A stretch of 64,000 bases of DNA from Micromonospora matsumotoense (GTDB lineage: Bacteria > Actinomycetota > Actinomycetes > Mycobacteriales > Micromonosporaceae), in NCBI RefSeq assembly GCF_900091525.1, contig NZ_FMCU01000001.1, positions 1-64,000 on the forward strand, written 5' to 3'. The notes under the pieces were generated by a model. That model made no database searches, was not told the origin of the DNA, and saw only the letters and a program-made list of their open reading frames with translations. How positions within the stretch are numbered: position 1 is the first letter of the stretch; every line of letters begins with the position of its first letter. Position numbers and translations under genes: made by a program. This document shows positions 25,701-34,123 of this stretch, piece by piece.

Positions 25701-28700
25701 GCACGCAGGTACGCGCGGTCCTCTACGACTACGCCTCGGCCACCGCCAGCCGCCCCGGGGCACGCCTGGACCAGGGCTCGCTCATCGTGGCGGTCGACGC
25801 CGGTACGGCCACCGACGCCGTACCCAACGGCACGGCCGCCGACGTGGTGGCCGGTCGGGGTAACCGCTGGCGGGGCCACGCCCCCGGGCGGGCGTTCGCC
25901 TTCGACGGCGCCAAGCGTCTCTCCCTCCCGGCCGCCCAACGTCCCCGGGCGACGATGGTCGGCGACCTGACTCTGGAGGCCTGGGCCAGCCCGGGCTTCG
26001 CCGGCCCGCAGAGCCGCGTCGTGCACGCCAACCTGCCCGGTGCCGCCAGCATCCGCTACACCCTCGGTGTGTCCGGTACGCCCTACCTGTCGGCGCTCGA
26101 ATGCAACGGAAGCAACGATTACCTCGACTGCGGCACCGGAATCAACCTGACCGGCACGTCCTTCACCGTGGAGTTCTGGGCCAAGCGCCTGGCAAACGGC
26201 CGGGACGACTTCATCGTCGGCCTCGGCACCACCGGCGCGACCGACCAGTACCTGCACATCGGGTTCCGCTCCAACAACCTCTTTTCGATGGACTTCTTCA
26301 GCGACGGCGTGAACGCTCCTTCCTCTTCCAGTGATCTGAACTGGCACCACTGGGCGTGCGTGTACGACCGGGAGGGCACCAACCGCAACCAGATCATCTA
26401 CCGGGACGGAGTGGAGGTCGCCCGGCGCACCGCCAACGCGCACTTCACCGGCACCGGCAAACTCCTGCTCGGCCGAATCGCAAACTCCGCCTGGGACTAC
26501 AAGGCGTACGCCCAGTTCGACGAGGTTCGGATCTGGGGTCGTGCCCGTTCGGCCGATGAGGTGAGGGCGGACAAGGACCGCCGGCTGACCGGGCGGGAGG
26601 CAGGGCTGCTCGGGTACTGGAACTTCCCCGGCCGGCGGACCACGGACCTGACCGGGCGGGGCAACAACGCGACGATCGCCGGGAACCCCAAGGTCGTCGG
26701 CTCCAATTTCCCCGGATACAGGATCCTCGCCGGGGTGGGCGACCAACTCGTCCGCAGCCGGGACGCCTACCCGGCCGGCCAGTGGGGCCACCTCGCGGCG
26801 GTGTTCGACCAGGACTGGGCGCTGCGCTTCGACGGCACCGCCTGGCTGGACGCCGGTCGCGCCGACGCCCTCAACGTGGTCAACGATCTGACGATCGAGG
26901 TCTCGCTGCGGCTCGACGCGCTGGGCAACACCCAGGGGCTGGCCTGCAAGGGCGGGCTGGCCGACGGCGCTGGCGGGACCGTGCCGTACCTGTTCTACGT
27001 GCAGCCCGACGGGGCGCTGGCCTTCACCTACGAGAACAGGGCGAGCGTCCAGCCGGGCGTCGCCGTCTCCACGACCAGACTCCAGGCAGGCGTGTTCACC
27101 CGGGTCGCGGTCACCCGCAAACCCAACCCGAACGACTGGAACACGACGGACATCCGGTTCTACGTCAACGGCGTCGCGGCGGGCACCACCACGCTCACCG
27201 GTCCGGCGCCGACGGGCAACGACGGGGCCCTGGAGATCGGCCGCTACCGCAGCGGTCAGACCGGCTACGGGCTGCGCGGTGTGCTCAGCGAGGTACGGCT
27301 GTGGAACGTGGCCCGGGAGGCGGCGAAGATCGGCGTGGCGGTCACCGAGAGCACCCCGGGCCTCGTCGCCCAGTGGGCGTTCCCGGAGGACTCTGGGAAC
27401 ACCACCGCCGACATTACCGGCAGCTACACCGGCAGACTGCACAGCGTGAGCTGGGTCAAGACCCCCGACCCGGGCGGCAACCGGTTCCGGCTCTACCAGA
27501 ACGGTGAGGCGACCCCCGCCGACCCGGTCGCGGCCACGGACACCGCCGTGACCGCCGGCTACGGGCCCGAGCAGTTCACCATCGGCGGCTGCACGAACAC
27601 CGACGACAGCCTGCGCGACGCCTTCGCCGGCACCCTCGACGAGATCCGGGTGTGGCAGACGGCGCGGACCGGCGAACAGATCCTCGACAACGCCTTCACC
27701 CGCCTGCGCGGGGAGTCCGAGGACCTGGTCTGCTACTACCCGTTCGACGCCACCTCCACTGTCGCCGGCGCCCCGGTCCTCGACGCCGGCCCGCGTGGGA
27801 ACAACCTGGGCACCACCGCCGGTAGAGAGCCCGCCATCGTGCTCTCCACGGCACCCGTCTCCACCGACACCGCCGAGGTCCGCTCGGCGCTGACCGGCAT
27901 CCGCACCACCTTCCACGAGATGATCGGCGCCGCCCCGGCCGTCGCCGAGTACGCCGACGCCCAACGGGTCCCCTACCGTGGTGTGCAGGGCGTGATGAAA
28001 CGCTGCTACACCTACCAGCAGGACGGCCGCTGGCACCTGATCACCGGATACAAGGTCGGCAACCTGGTCAGCCAGTGGGTCGGCCAGGCCCAGTTCGACC
28101 CGCAGCTCGTCGGCTACATCGAGGGAGCGCCGCCGGTTCCCTCCGAGAACCTGGTCAAGCGTCCGGGCACCGACGACTACGTCGACGCCGCCACGGTCTC
28201 GTTCGTCCAGGCCGAGGAGGTCACCAACACGCTGTCGTCCAGCCGGGAGACCAGCATGGACGTCTCGGCGAAGATGAAGTTCTCCTGGGAGGTCTCGTCA
28301 GAGAAAATGATGATCCTCGCCCCCCTGGGTGTGGGCGAGGCCGTACCGGCCTTCAAACTCGCCAAGGAGGGCAACCTGGAGTTCGGCCTCGACTTCTCCA
28401 ACGGCTGGACCAGTGACGCGGAGGTCTCCGAGGGCCACAACACCACCCGTACCAGCACCGTCGCCCTCAGCGGGGCGTGGGAGATCCCGGACCGCCCGCT
28501 CAACCCCGCCGTCGGCCAGCGGTGGATCCCGGCCAACACCGGATACGCCCTGGTCCAGTCCGACACCGCGGACATCTTCGCGCTGCGCCTGGAACACACC
28601 GGGGCGCTCGTCGCCTACCGGATGATGCCCAATCCCGACATCCCCCGCGACTGGAACATCATCGAGTTCCAGATCAATCCGCTCTACACCAAGCAGGGCA

Positions 28701-29746
28701 CCCTCGACGGGCTCGTCGGCTACGGGCTGTCCGGCCCGTTCGCCGACCCCACCCACTACCCCACGGCGGGCGACGGCGCCGAGTACAGCTACTTCAAGCC
28801 CCGCGAGGCCTACGCCCTCAAACGCCGCGTCGAGCGCCAGGCCCAGCAACTCCAGAGCTACTACGACTCGGTGTCCACCGAGACCCACGCCCCGGACCGG
28901 ACCGCCGAGAAGATCAAGGAGATAACCAGCAGGTCCTCGGCCCGGCGCAACCTGGCCAACACCTACATCTGGACCGCCGGCGGCGGCTTCTTCGCCGAAT
29001 CCACCGAGACCACCGACGCGGTCACCGAGACCACCGGCGGGTCCTACTCGATCAAGGGCACCGTCGGCGGGGGCGGCATGTTCGAACTCAAGGGCGGCAT
29101 GGGTGGCGCGAAGATCGGCTTCGAGGCCAGCATCGCGGCCGGCAGCAGCGTCACCCGCACCAGGGCGAAGACGGCCACGAAGACCTTCGGGCTCGACATC
29201 GAGTGCACCGGCGGCCGGGACCTGCAGCGCTACACCAACGGCGAGACCCCGGTCTACGACTCCGTGACCAAACAGCCCGTCACCGCCCCCGGCAGGGTCG
29301 ACGCCTACCGGTTCATGACCTTCTACCTCGACGTCACCAAGGACAACTTCGAGGACTTCTTTGGCAAGGTCGTCGATCCGATCTGGCTCGCCACCTCCCC
29401 CCAGGCCGCCGCCCTACGTCAGGCCAACCAGGCTGAGCAGAAACCACCCTGCTGGCGCGTTTTCCACCGGGTCACGTTCGTCAGCCGCCTGCTCGACCCC
29501 GCCGCCTCCTCCTCCACCGCCCCGGCGTCCCTGGCCAAGGCCCTGCAACGCGAGGGCTTCAGCAGCATCTACAACCTGATCCAGACCCTCGAACCCGACA
29601 TCAAGAACGACCCCGCGAACCTTACGAACCTCACCAGCCTGACCGCCGCCACCACCACCGTGCTCACCCAGAAGCTGTACCGGCTCACCCCGTACACCCA
29701 AGAGATCATCGTGCACGTCGCCCGCTACCTCGGCATCGACCGGTAA
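22790..29746 (+). CDS. Giant LamG-domain protein, 2318 residues
   Basis: Starts at GTG 22790 behind GGGGGTAGAG. No signal peptide is visible. The N-terminal 320 residues are beta-rich and unassigned. A first LamG/concanavalin-like domain spans about 327-520 (LRLDGQDDHVDLG, YTVEAWINP, FRGDIDEVRIWSQTRT, LAYYRFDDG). Residues 520-1030 include a helical stretch (760-850) and unassigned beta structure. From about 1030 to 1655 three LamG units follow, two of which appear inserted inside the third. The C-terminal 580 residues hold two Gly/Ser/Thr-rich alternating segments (near 1822 and 2084) like those of beta-pore-forming proteins, with no recognised family. LamG domains usually bind sugars or proteins. 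It may be a large adhesin or toxin released by a non-Sec route; this is inference. Confidence 0.8.
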   Translation: MPNKNLVRVYSDRNYVFTTTVRHQGATVAFAMDDSGRIYYNVLNLDLGNRERGEIDSSYWNDNPPLLTFPSEITEVGFGGGETVGVPAVKLGGRAEVAVGTQVQPDLDPFLSTTARLGVQAPLQVVSDGRYLLLFRQSVDESHPDALFRLTSGGASGDGSRTDYAQAVGAKVPVVSRTVLCDRFVQVGATVKPVLEVRYRRSRSATSPASSGDTLGTRDLDGNPFYEPTRQLSFVRNVTDGKFTVMLLPTQVDGVSRWQLFAVNSVTGRIDAFNVERADDGLFNLAGTQFYTSPDPRYAASVLEREPGSDPFTKRPLVPVPLSTDRAGTALRLDGQDDHVDLGITLGPRLRDAYTVEAWINPAVAGGVIAAAGDGAQAGSFTLRMNAARGLVLTHPGTGNTLTSPDALLPIGRYTHVAAVFGGGTPAKGRLYVDGVEVASATMSFTSASSSAGVATYIGARRSGTSAADFFRGDIDEVRIWSQTRTAADLARDFRRRLAGVEPGLLAYYRFDDGAGASIADHTDNGFDGAVRGAAAWVTSGAPVGDSPGLSRETFSFAGRSLAAGVAAVLYFQQEETVAGYAGQPSPTKRQARILLACPTVDDAAPTGDPLLATLDLALAVDGRLARLPRSVALSTIGRPDPTRDMDVLSVAQDAVTATQAKLIMDQSVLDQADQAVRQYLPGYQYWSNRYGSFVNSNYCYDEGHWISPLDRTPRANELLGALNSAASPYNAAVRSAEDARAQLARDQVLLVDRQAVLSALSGGLQGSDDVTLAMPTVAVDTTGLSVFGAVLAFAWSQHTPVLLDSATGEVVLYFRGVDGQFFSVYYDVTASRAAKQITLPAGRLQLTSRDTGVDLPELGFTVSAGPDATRCTVVVTRTANTTTQTETFNAVPRRADQFAAVLNGTPSGDLLGTVASVQASTVTLAAPLATALAAGVRVSVLGALYQLRDAAPAAASTLTLTTTPATVAAGTQVRAVLYDYASATASRPGARLDQGSLIVAVDAGTATDAVPNGTAADVVAGRGNRWRGHAPGRAFAFDGAKRLSLPAAQRPRATMVGDLTLEAWASPGFAGPQSRVVHANLPGAASIRYTLGVSGTPYLSALECNGSNDYLDCGTGINLTGTSFTVEFWAKRLANGRDDFIVGLGTTGATDQYLHIGFRSNNLFSMDFFSDGVNAPSSSSDLNWHHWACVYDREGTNRNQIIYRDGVEVARRTANAHFTGTGKLLLGRIANSAWDYKAYAQFDEVRIWGRARSADEVRADKDRRLTGREAGLLGYWNFPGRRTTDLTGRGNNATIAGNPKVVGSNFPGYRILAGVGDQLVRSRDAYPAGQWGHLAAVFDQDWALRFDGTAWLDAGRADALNVVNDLTIEVSLRLDALGNTQGLACKGGLADGAGGTVPYLFYVQPDGALAFTYENRASVQPGVAVSTTRLQAGVFTRVAVTRKPNPNDWNTTDIRFYVNGVAAGTTTLTGPAPTGNDGALEIGRYRSGQTGYGLRGVLSEVRLWNVAREAAKIGVAVTESTPGLVAQWAFPEDSGNTTADITGSYTGRLHSVSWVKTPDPGGNRFRLYQNGEATPADPVAATDTAVTAGYGPEQFTIGGCTNTDDSLRDAFAGTLDEIRVWQTARTGEQILDNAFTRLRGESEDLVCYYPFDATSTVAGAPVLDAGPRGNNLGTTAGREPAIVLSTAPVSTDTAEVRSALTGIRTTFHEMIGAAPAVAEYADAQRVPYRGVQGVMKRCYTYQQDGRWHLITGYKVGNLVSQWVGQAQFDPQLVGYIEGAPPVPSENLVKRPGTDDYVDAATVSFVQAEEVTNTLSSSRETSMDVSAKMKFSWEVSSEKMMILAPLGVGEAVPAFKLAKEGNLEFGLDFSNGWTSDAEVSEGHNTTRTSTVALSGAWEIPDRPLNPAVGQRWIPANTGYALVQSDTADIFALRLEHTGALVAYRMMPNPDIPRDWNIIEFQINPLYTKQGTLDGLVGYGLSGPFADPTHYPTAGDGAEYSYFKPREAYALKRRVERQAQQLQSYYDSVSTETHAPDRTAEKIKEITSRSSARRNLANTYIWTAGGGFFAESTETTDAVTETTGGSYSIKGTVGGGGMFELKGGMGGAKIGFEASIAAGSSVTRTRAKTATKTFGLDIECTGGRDLQRYTNGETPVYDSVTKQPVTAPGRVDAYRFMTFYLDVTKDNFEDFFGKVVDPIWLATSPQAAALRQANQAEQKPPCWRVFHRVTFVSRLLDPAASSSTAPASLAKALQREGFSSIYNLIQTLEPDIKNDPANLTNLTSLTAATTTVLTQKLYRLTPYTQEIIVHVARYLGIDR

Positions 29747-29798
29747 CCCCACAACCCCCGGACCGAGGCGACCAACCCGTAAACACCCGAAGCTCCAC

Positions 29799-29831
29799 GG
29801 CCCCGGCGCAGCCACCCACTGCGCCGGGGCC
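29799..29831 (+). terminator. Perfect 13-bp hairpin after the giant gene
   Basis: GGCCCCGGCGCAG (29799-29811), loop CCACCCA, CTGCGCCGGGGCC (29819-29831), 52 bases after the stop codon. No T-run follows. Confidence 0.65.
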
Positions 29832-30078
29832 GCACCGCTTTCATCGGCGAACCGCCTTTCTGGACTGCTACCAACCAGAATCCGCCGTCAGCACCGCCGA
29901 TGAGACCGCCACCAGAGCCACACGCAACAGAGAGTCGAGCACGGAACGCTGATTATTCGAGATCCATCGCCCCGGAACGTGCCAGCAGATAAGGCCAGAC
30001 GTCACCCACAGGTGGTGTCGCCAACCTGTCAGATCAAACAACAACAACTCAACCTCATTGACCGCACACTGTGGGTGG

Positions 30079-30312
30079 CTACCAGACTGACGCCGTGGGC
30101 AGCCTTAGCCCGGCGGGATTCGACTCGGCTGCCTCGTTGAAAGACGTCTCCCAGATGCTGTGCACGGTCGCGTCTGCCTCGACGAGGGCGTTCACCTCAG
30201 CGGGCACATCCTTGTCGACGATCTCGCGCGCGAGCAGCTCGGGGTTGAAGAACTCGAGCTTCGCCGAGCTGACCTGCTGGTGCCCGGTTTCCCGGAGCTG
30301 CCTGACGAACAT
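30079..30312 (-). pseudogene. Gene fragment, C-terminal end of an unknown protein
   Basis: The last 77 codons before the stop at 30079 read as a normal soluble protein (MFVRQLRETGHQQVSSAKLE, LAREIVDKDVPAEVNALVEA). Upstream of about 30360 the frame becomes low-quality, just where the plus strand carries a fragment duplicated at 33026. The gene appears cut by that junction. An ATG at 30312 could start a short product, but the RBS is poor. Family not recognised. Confidence 0.45.
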
Positions 30313-30361
30313 CGCGGTCGCCTTTTCGGGCTCGACCTGGACCACTCCGGGTCGAGCCGGT

Positions 30362-30502
30362 TGCCTGCCCGGCGAGTACGAAGACGAATGCGAAGCCGAC
30401 GACGACCAGGTCATCAAGCAGTGGACCACCGTCGTGCTCGGCCCGGACGAACTGACCTGGATCATTGCCGCGAGGACGAGCCCGGGCGACGTCGTCGTCT
30501 GA
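30362..30502 (+). pseudogene. Duplicated C-terminal fragment of the gene at 32600-33200
   Basis: The sequence coding EADDDQVIKQWTTVVLGPD is nearly identical, base for base, to 33026-33126 (GDDDQAIKQWTTVVLGPD). Nothing upstream matches. The fragment ends in a different C-terminus with a stop at 30502. It is a direct-repeat copy left by rearrangement. Confidence 0.6.
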
Positions 30503-30658
30503 CAAAGCCCTTCACGAGAAGGTCGGCTGGCTCGAAAACCGCCCGGGCGAAGTGACGGCCCAGATATGTCACGACAGACATCTGATAGAAGGTTGTGAAC
30601 TAGCAATGACACTGAAACGCTGAGTGAGTTCTGGCCAGGACATCTAATTCCAGCGCGC

Positions 30659-32092
30659 ATGATCGCGAACCCGCAGCGTGCGCTTCTCTCCTGCCCAGAT
30701 TTGGGGTTCTGCGTGTCCCAGCATCTCCTGCGACGGCTGCTCACCGTAGCCACCGTCGCCGCCACGTTCGGCTTCATGACCGCCACCCCCGCCCTGGCGG
30801 CGGCGCCGGCCAACGACGACTTCACCAACGCCGAGGCCCACACGGCGGCCTTCACCGACAACGTCAATATTGACGACGCCACCACGGAAACCGACGAGCC
30901 GACCGAAAACTGTGGCGTCGTCGGCAAGACAGTCTGGTACTCACTGACCCTCACCACGTCTTCCGCCGTCACCATCGACACCTACGGCTCGGGTCTCGAC
31001 ACTGTCCTGGGCGTCTATCAAGGCAATGACCTGCCCTATTTGTCGCTACTCGGCTGCAACGACGACTACGACTTCGGCCTGTCACAGGTGACCTTCAACG
31101 CGGTGGCCTCCCGCACCTACTGGATCCAGGCCGGCGGCAGCGACAACGGCTACGGCCCCGAGGGCGGCGACCTCCAGGTCAACGTCGCTGTCGTTGCACT
31201 GTCGGCGGACCTGTCGGTCTCGGTGTCGGACTCCGCCGACCCGGTCGGGATCGGCGACATCTACGAATACACCATCACGGTGACCAACAACGGCCCCGAC
31301 CCCGCGTTCGGCCTCGCCGTTCCCATCACCCTGTCCGGCGCGGCCAGGACGCTCCTGACCGCAGCGGGAGGCTGCTCCTACAGTCCGCCCGTCGCCTACT
31401 GCAGCAGGTCCACGCTGGCCAGCGGTACTTCCTACAACTTCAACCTCGGCATCAGAGCGGACGCGGTCGGCACGGTCACCGCCACCGCCGTCACGTCGAC
31501 CAACTCGGTCGACCCGACCAGCGGCAACAACACCGACGCTGAAACCACCACCGTCGGCAACCCCCTGGGCTGCACCATCATCGGCACCGCCGGCAACGAC
31601 ACCCTCAACGGCACCGGCAGCGCGGACGTCATCTGCGGCCTCGGCGGCAACGACACCATCAACGGCGGCAACGGCAACGACACCATCTACGGTGGAGCCG
31701 GAGCCGACACCGTCGACGGCGGCAACAACGACGACACCCTCTACGGCGGAGCCGGCGACGACATCATGGGCGGCGGAAACGGCGCCGACTACCTCTACGG
31801 CGAAGCCGGCAACGACACCAACTACGGCGAAACCCTCCTCGGATCCCTGCTCTACCTCTTCGACAACGGCAACGACCACATCTACGGCGGACCCGGCAAC
31901 GACGACCTCGACGGCCAGAACGGCAACGACACCATCACCGACACCGACACCGACGACACCGACACCATGAGTGGCGGCAACGGCAACGACACCATCAACG
32001 TCCAAGACGGAGCCGGCGACGACACCGCCAACGGCAACCTCGGCACCGACACCTGCACCACCGACACCGGCGACACCACCAGTAGCTGCTAG
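30659..32092 (+). CDS. Secreted RTX-repeat (calcium-binding) protein
   Basis: 477 residues from ATG 30659; GTG 30713 is an alternative start that leaves a cleaner signal peptide (LLRRLLTVATVAATFGFMT, cleavage near ALAAAP). Residues about 50-175 resemble a pre-peptidase-type beta sandwich (NCGVVGKTVWYSLTLTTS, DTVLGVYQGNDL). About 180-295 is a DUF11-like domain (DLSVSVSDSADPVGIGDIYE). From about 300 to the end run at least seven nonapeptide repeats GGxGxDxxx (GGNGNDTIYGG, GGAGADTVDGG, GGPGNDDLDGQ), which in RTX proteins bind calcium and fold outside the cell. No type I secretion genes are nearby, so Sec export is likely. The role is unknown; surface adhesion or enzyme scaffold are options. Confidence 0.8.
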   Translation: MIANPQRALLSCPDLGFCVSQHLLRRLLTVATVAATFGFMTATPALAAAPANDDFTNAEAHTAAFTDNVNIDDATTETDEPTENCGVVGKTVWYSLTLTTSSAVTIDTYGSGLDTVLGVYQGNDLPYLSLLGCNDDYDFGLSQVTFNAVASRTYWIQAGGSDNGYGPEGGDLQVNVAVVALSADLSVSVSDSADPVGIGDIYEYTITVTNNGPDPAFGLAVPITLSGAARTLLTAAGGCSYSPPVAYCSRSTLASGTSYNFNLGIRADAVGTVTATAVTSTNSVDPTSGNNTDAETTTVGNPLGCTIIGTAGNDTLNGTGSADVICGLGGNDTINGGNGNDTIYGGAGADTVDGGNNDDTLYGGAGDDIMGGGNGADYLYGEAGNDTNYGETLLGSLLYLFDNGNDHIYGGPGNDDLDGQNGNDTITDTDTDDTDTMSGGNGNDTINVQDGAGDDTANGNLGTDTCTTDTGDTTSSC

Positions 32093-32235
32093 GCCCTGTG
32101 TCGAAGTCGTTGCCAGGGCTTGAGCTTGTTTGGTGATCTCTGCGTGTTGGAGGTCGAGACGCAGCGAGGTCTCCGGTAGATGGTTCAGCGACCAAGCAGA
32201 ACCGGAAACCGGAGACCTCGTGGACCACCCTGGCG

Positions 32236-32400
32236 GTGACGAGGCGGTTCGACCTGACCGAGGTGCAGTGGGCGGCGTTGCAGCCGTTGCTACCTGCGCC
32301 GAAGCGGCCGGGTCGACCGTCGTCGTGGAGTAGGCGAACATTGATCGACGGGATCCGGTGGCGGATCCGAGTAGGTGCCCCGTGGCGGGATGGCGCTGTC
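32236..32400 (+). pseudogene. IS5-type transposase N-terminal fragment
   Basis: From GTG 32236 the frame reads FDLTEVQWAALQPLLPAPKR, GRPSSWSRRTLIDGIRWRIR and VGAPWRD, the N-terminal DUF4096 domain of IS5-group transposases, then loses similarity at about 32396. The catalytic domain is absent. The sequence GCCCTGTGTCGAAGTCG right after the RTX gene stop (32093-) is probably the IS end. Confidence 0.75.
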
Positions 32401-32599
32401 GCCCGAGGACCAGCGGGGTCTCATACCGTTGTTCTGGTCGAACATCTCGCCGTACGGGCAGGTGAAGCTGAACATGGCGCAGCGGCTCAGCCTGTCGCGC
32501 CGACACCACCGCGACCGCAGCCGAGCCGCAAGGGTGAGACGAGGACCGCGTGGACCCGGCCGACGCTGTGACCCACACCGAGGACTTCGCCGCCGGGGC

Positions 32600-33200
32600 G
32601 CCGCGCCGCTGTCGGCCGACCTGGACTCAGCCGCCGACGCCGTCGCGGCCGCCACCTGGGACCAGGCCGCGAATCGCGGCCGGCCGGGTGCGCGACGCCG
32701 GCCAGCACCTGCACACCGCCGTGGTGCGCGACGTGCTCGGCGCTGACGTGAACTGGTGGCGGCTGGGAGACCTGCTCGGCCTGCATCCGCAGGCCGCCTA
32801 CGAGCAGTACGGCCAGCACCGCGAAGGACTGCGCACCCCGGCCGAGCAGCACCCAGAGCTGGCGGTGCTCGTCACGGCCGGCTTGGCCGCCGAGCACACC
32901 TGGGGCGACGAGTACGGCATAGACATCGAGGACTTGGGCGCCGAGCATAGCCTGTTCGCCGACCCGACCGTCGCCGCGGCGAGCCAGGCCGCGCAGCTGC
33001 TCGGCAACGACGTGTGGATCGCCGTCCGGCTGCCCGGCGCGTACGAAGGCGAGGGCGAGGGCGACGACGACCAGGCCATCAAGCAGTGGACCACCGTCGT
33101 GCTCGGCCCGGACGAGCTGACCTGGCTGGCCGAGGCCCTCCAGCTCAACGCTGTCGACGAGGCCGATGACGATCAGTACCCGCTGCTGCCGTGGACCGGC
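32600..33200 (+). pseudogene. Frameshifted gene of unknown function
   Basis: The protein can be followed from LSADLDSAADAVAAATWDQA in one frame to RDAGQHLHTAVVRDVLGADV, WWRLGDLLGLHPQAAYEQYG and beyond in another, with the switch in the GC-rich stretch near 32680. The second part has a helix-turn-helix-like segment and an acidic tail (EGEGEGDDDQAIKQ). After about 33200 the frame runs antisense into the next gene and stops only at 33368, so the C-terminus is also lost. A near-identical C-terminal piece is at 30362-30502. One sequencing error could explain the frameshift but not the missing end. Confidence 0.55.
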
Positions 33201-33259
33201 CGGTGTGGGTCCGGACACCGACCGGTGTCCGGGCCCACCCGTTCATCTATGCCGTCGGG

Positions 33260-34123
33260 TCAGGTGCAGTTGACGATGAGGGCGGTGACGGCGGTGCAGT
33301 TCCAGACGACGGTGTTGTTGGCGGTGTTGCTGTCGTTGGCCGGCAGCAGGGTGGCGGTGACGGTGTAGTTGCCGAGGACGAACAGGGAAAGGCTGTATCT
33401 GAAGACGAGGAGCCCGCTGTCGTTGGCTGCGATCGAGAAGTTGAGGTCGCAGGAGGCGCTCTCCCCAGCACCGCTTACGCAGTCGTTGTCTTGCTCGGAG
33501 GCAAAACCGGAAGGCGACGGGCCAGTGGAATAGGTCAGCGGGGTGGTGGTGGCGGCGGGGCCGTTGTTGACGTAGGTGAAGGAGAAGGTCAGGATCTCGA
33601 GGTCGAAGGAGACGCTGTCCTTGGTGATGGCGAGGTCGGCGGTGGCGGGTGTGACGGTGATCAGTGGTCCGGTGGTGGGCCCGTCGGTGGTGGTGTCGGA
33701 CTTGTAGAACTGGGCCTTCGACGTGAACGTTCCGGCGGTGGTCGCACTGTCGACGGTGAAGGTGACGGTGTAGGAGAACGCCTGGCTGTTGGTCAGGGTG
33801 ATGTTGCCGATCTTGTACCGGTTGGTGATCTCGGTGCAGGTCGGAGTGCCGGGGGTGCCGCCGCACGATGGGCTGCTGGTGAACGAGGTGAGGCTGCCGG
33901 TGGTGCCGCCTTTGCTGGGGGTGGAGGAGAAGACCTCGATGCGGGCGCCGGTGTAGTTGCCATTAGAGGTGCCGGAGATGGTCAGAGTGACCGTGCTCCC
34001 GGCCGTGACGGTGGCGGGGCTGGCGGAGAGGTTGAGGACTGGGTGAGCCGAGGCGGGCACGGCGACGGTGAGGACGCCGCCGATCGCGAGGGCGAGTGAG
34101 GCGGCGAGTGTTCTGACGCGCAT
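33260..34123 (-). CDS. Secreted beta-rich surface protein, paralogue of 19676-20563
   Basis: 287 residues from ATG 34123. The signal peptide (RTLAASLALAIGGVLTVAVP, cleavage near ASAHP) is followed by the same two-domain all-beta architecture as the protein at 19676: TVTAGSTVTLTISGTSNGNY, then DLAITKDSVSFDLEILTFSF with a PFxx-type bacterial Ig-like fold, and the closing NTVVWNC and LIVNCT. Cys pairs are conserved. It is encoded on the opposite strand to its paralogue, 13 kb away, so the pair brackets the LamG and RTX genes. Function is unknown; an extracellular, possibly surface-associated protein. Confidence 0.75.
   Translation of the reverse strand: MRVRTLAASLALAIGGVLTVAVPASAHPVLNLSASPATVTAGSTVTLTISGTSNGNYTGARIEVFSSTPSKGGTTGSLTSFTSSPSCGGTPGTPTCTEITNRYKIGNITLTNSQAFSYTVTFTVDSATTAGTFTSKAQFYKSDTTTDGPTTGPLITVTPATADLAITKDSVSFDLEILTFSFTYVNNGPAATTTPLTYSTGPSPSGFASEQDNDCVSGAGESASCDLNFSIAANDSGLLVFRYSLSLFVLGNYTVTATLLPANDSNTANNTVVWNCTAVTALIVNCT

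Noticed and set aside
25082..28036. 984-codon minus-strand frame antisense to the giant LamG gene
   Set aside because: Antisense shadow with Gly/Val/Arg/His-rich low-complexity translation.
31600..32080. Regular repeats in the DNA of the RTX gene that could look like a tandem repeat array
   Set aside because: They encode the GGxGxDxxx nonapeptides; the periodicity is explained by the protein.
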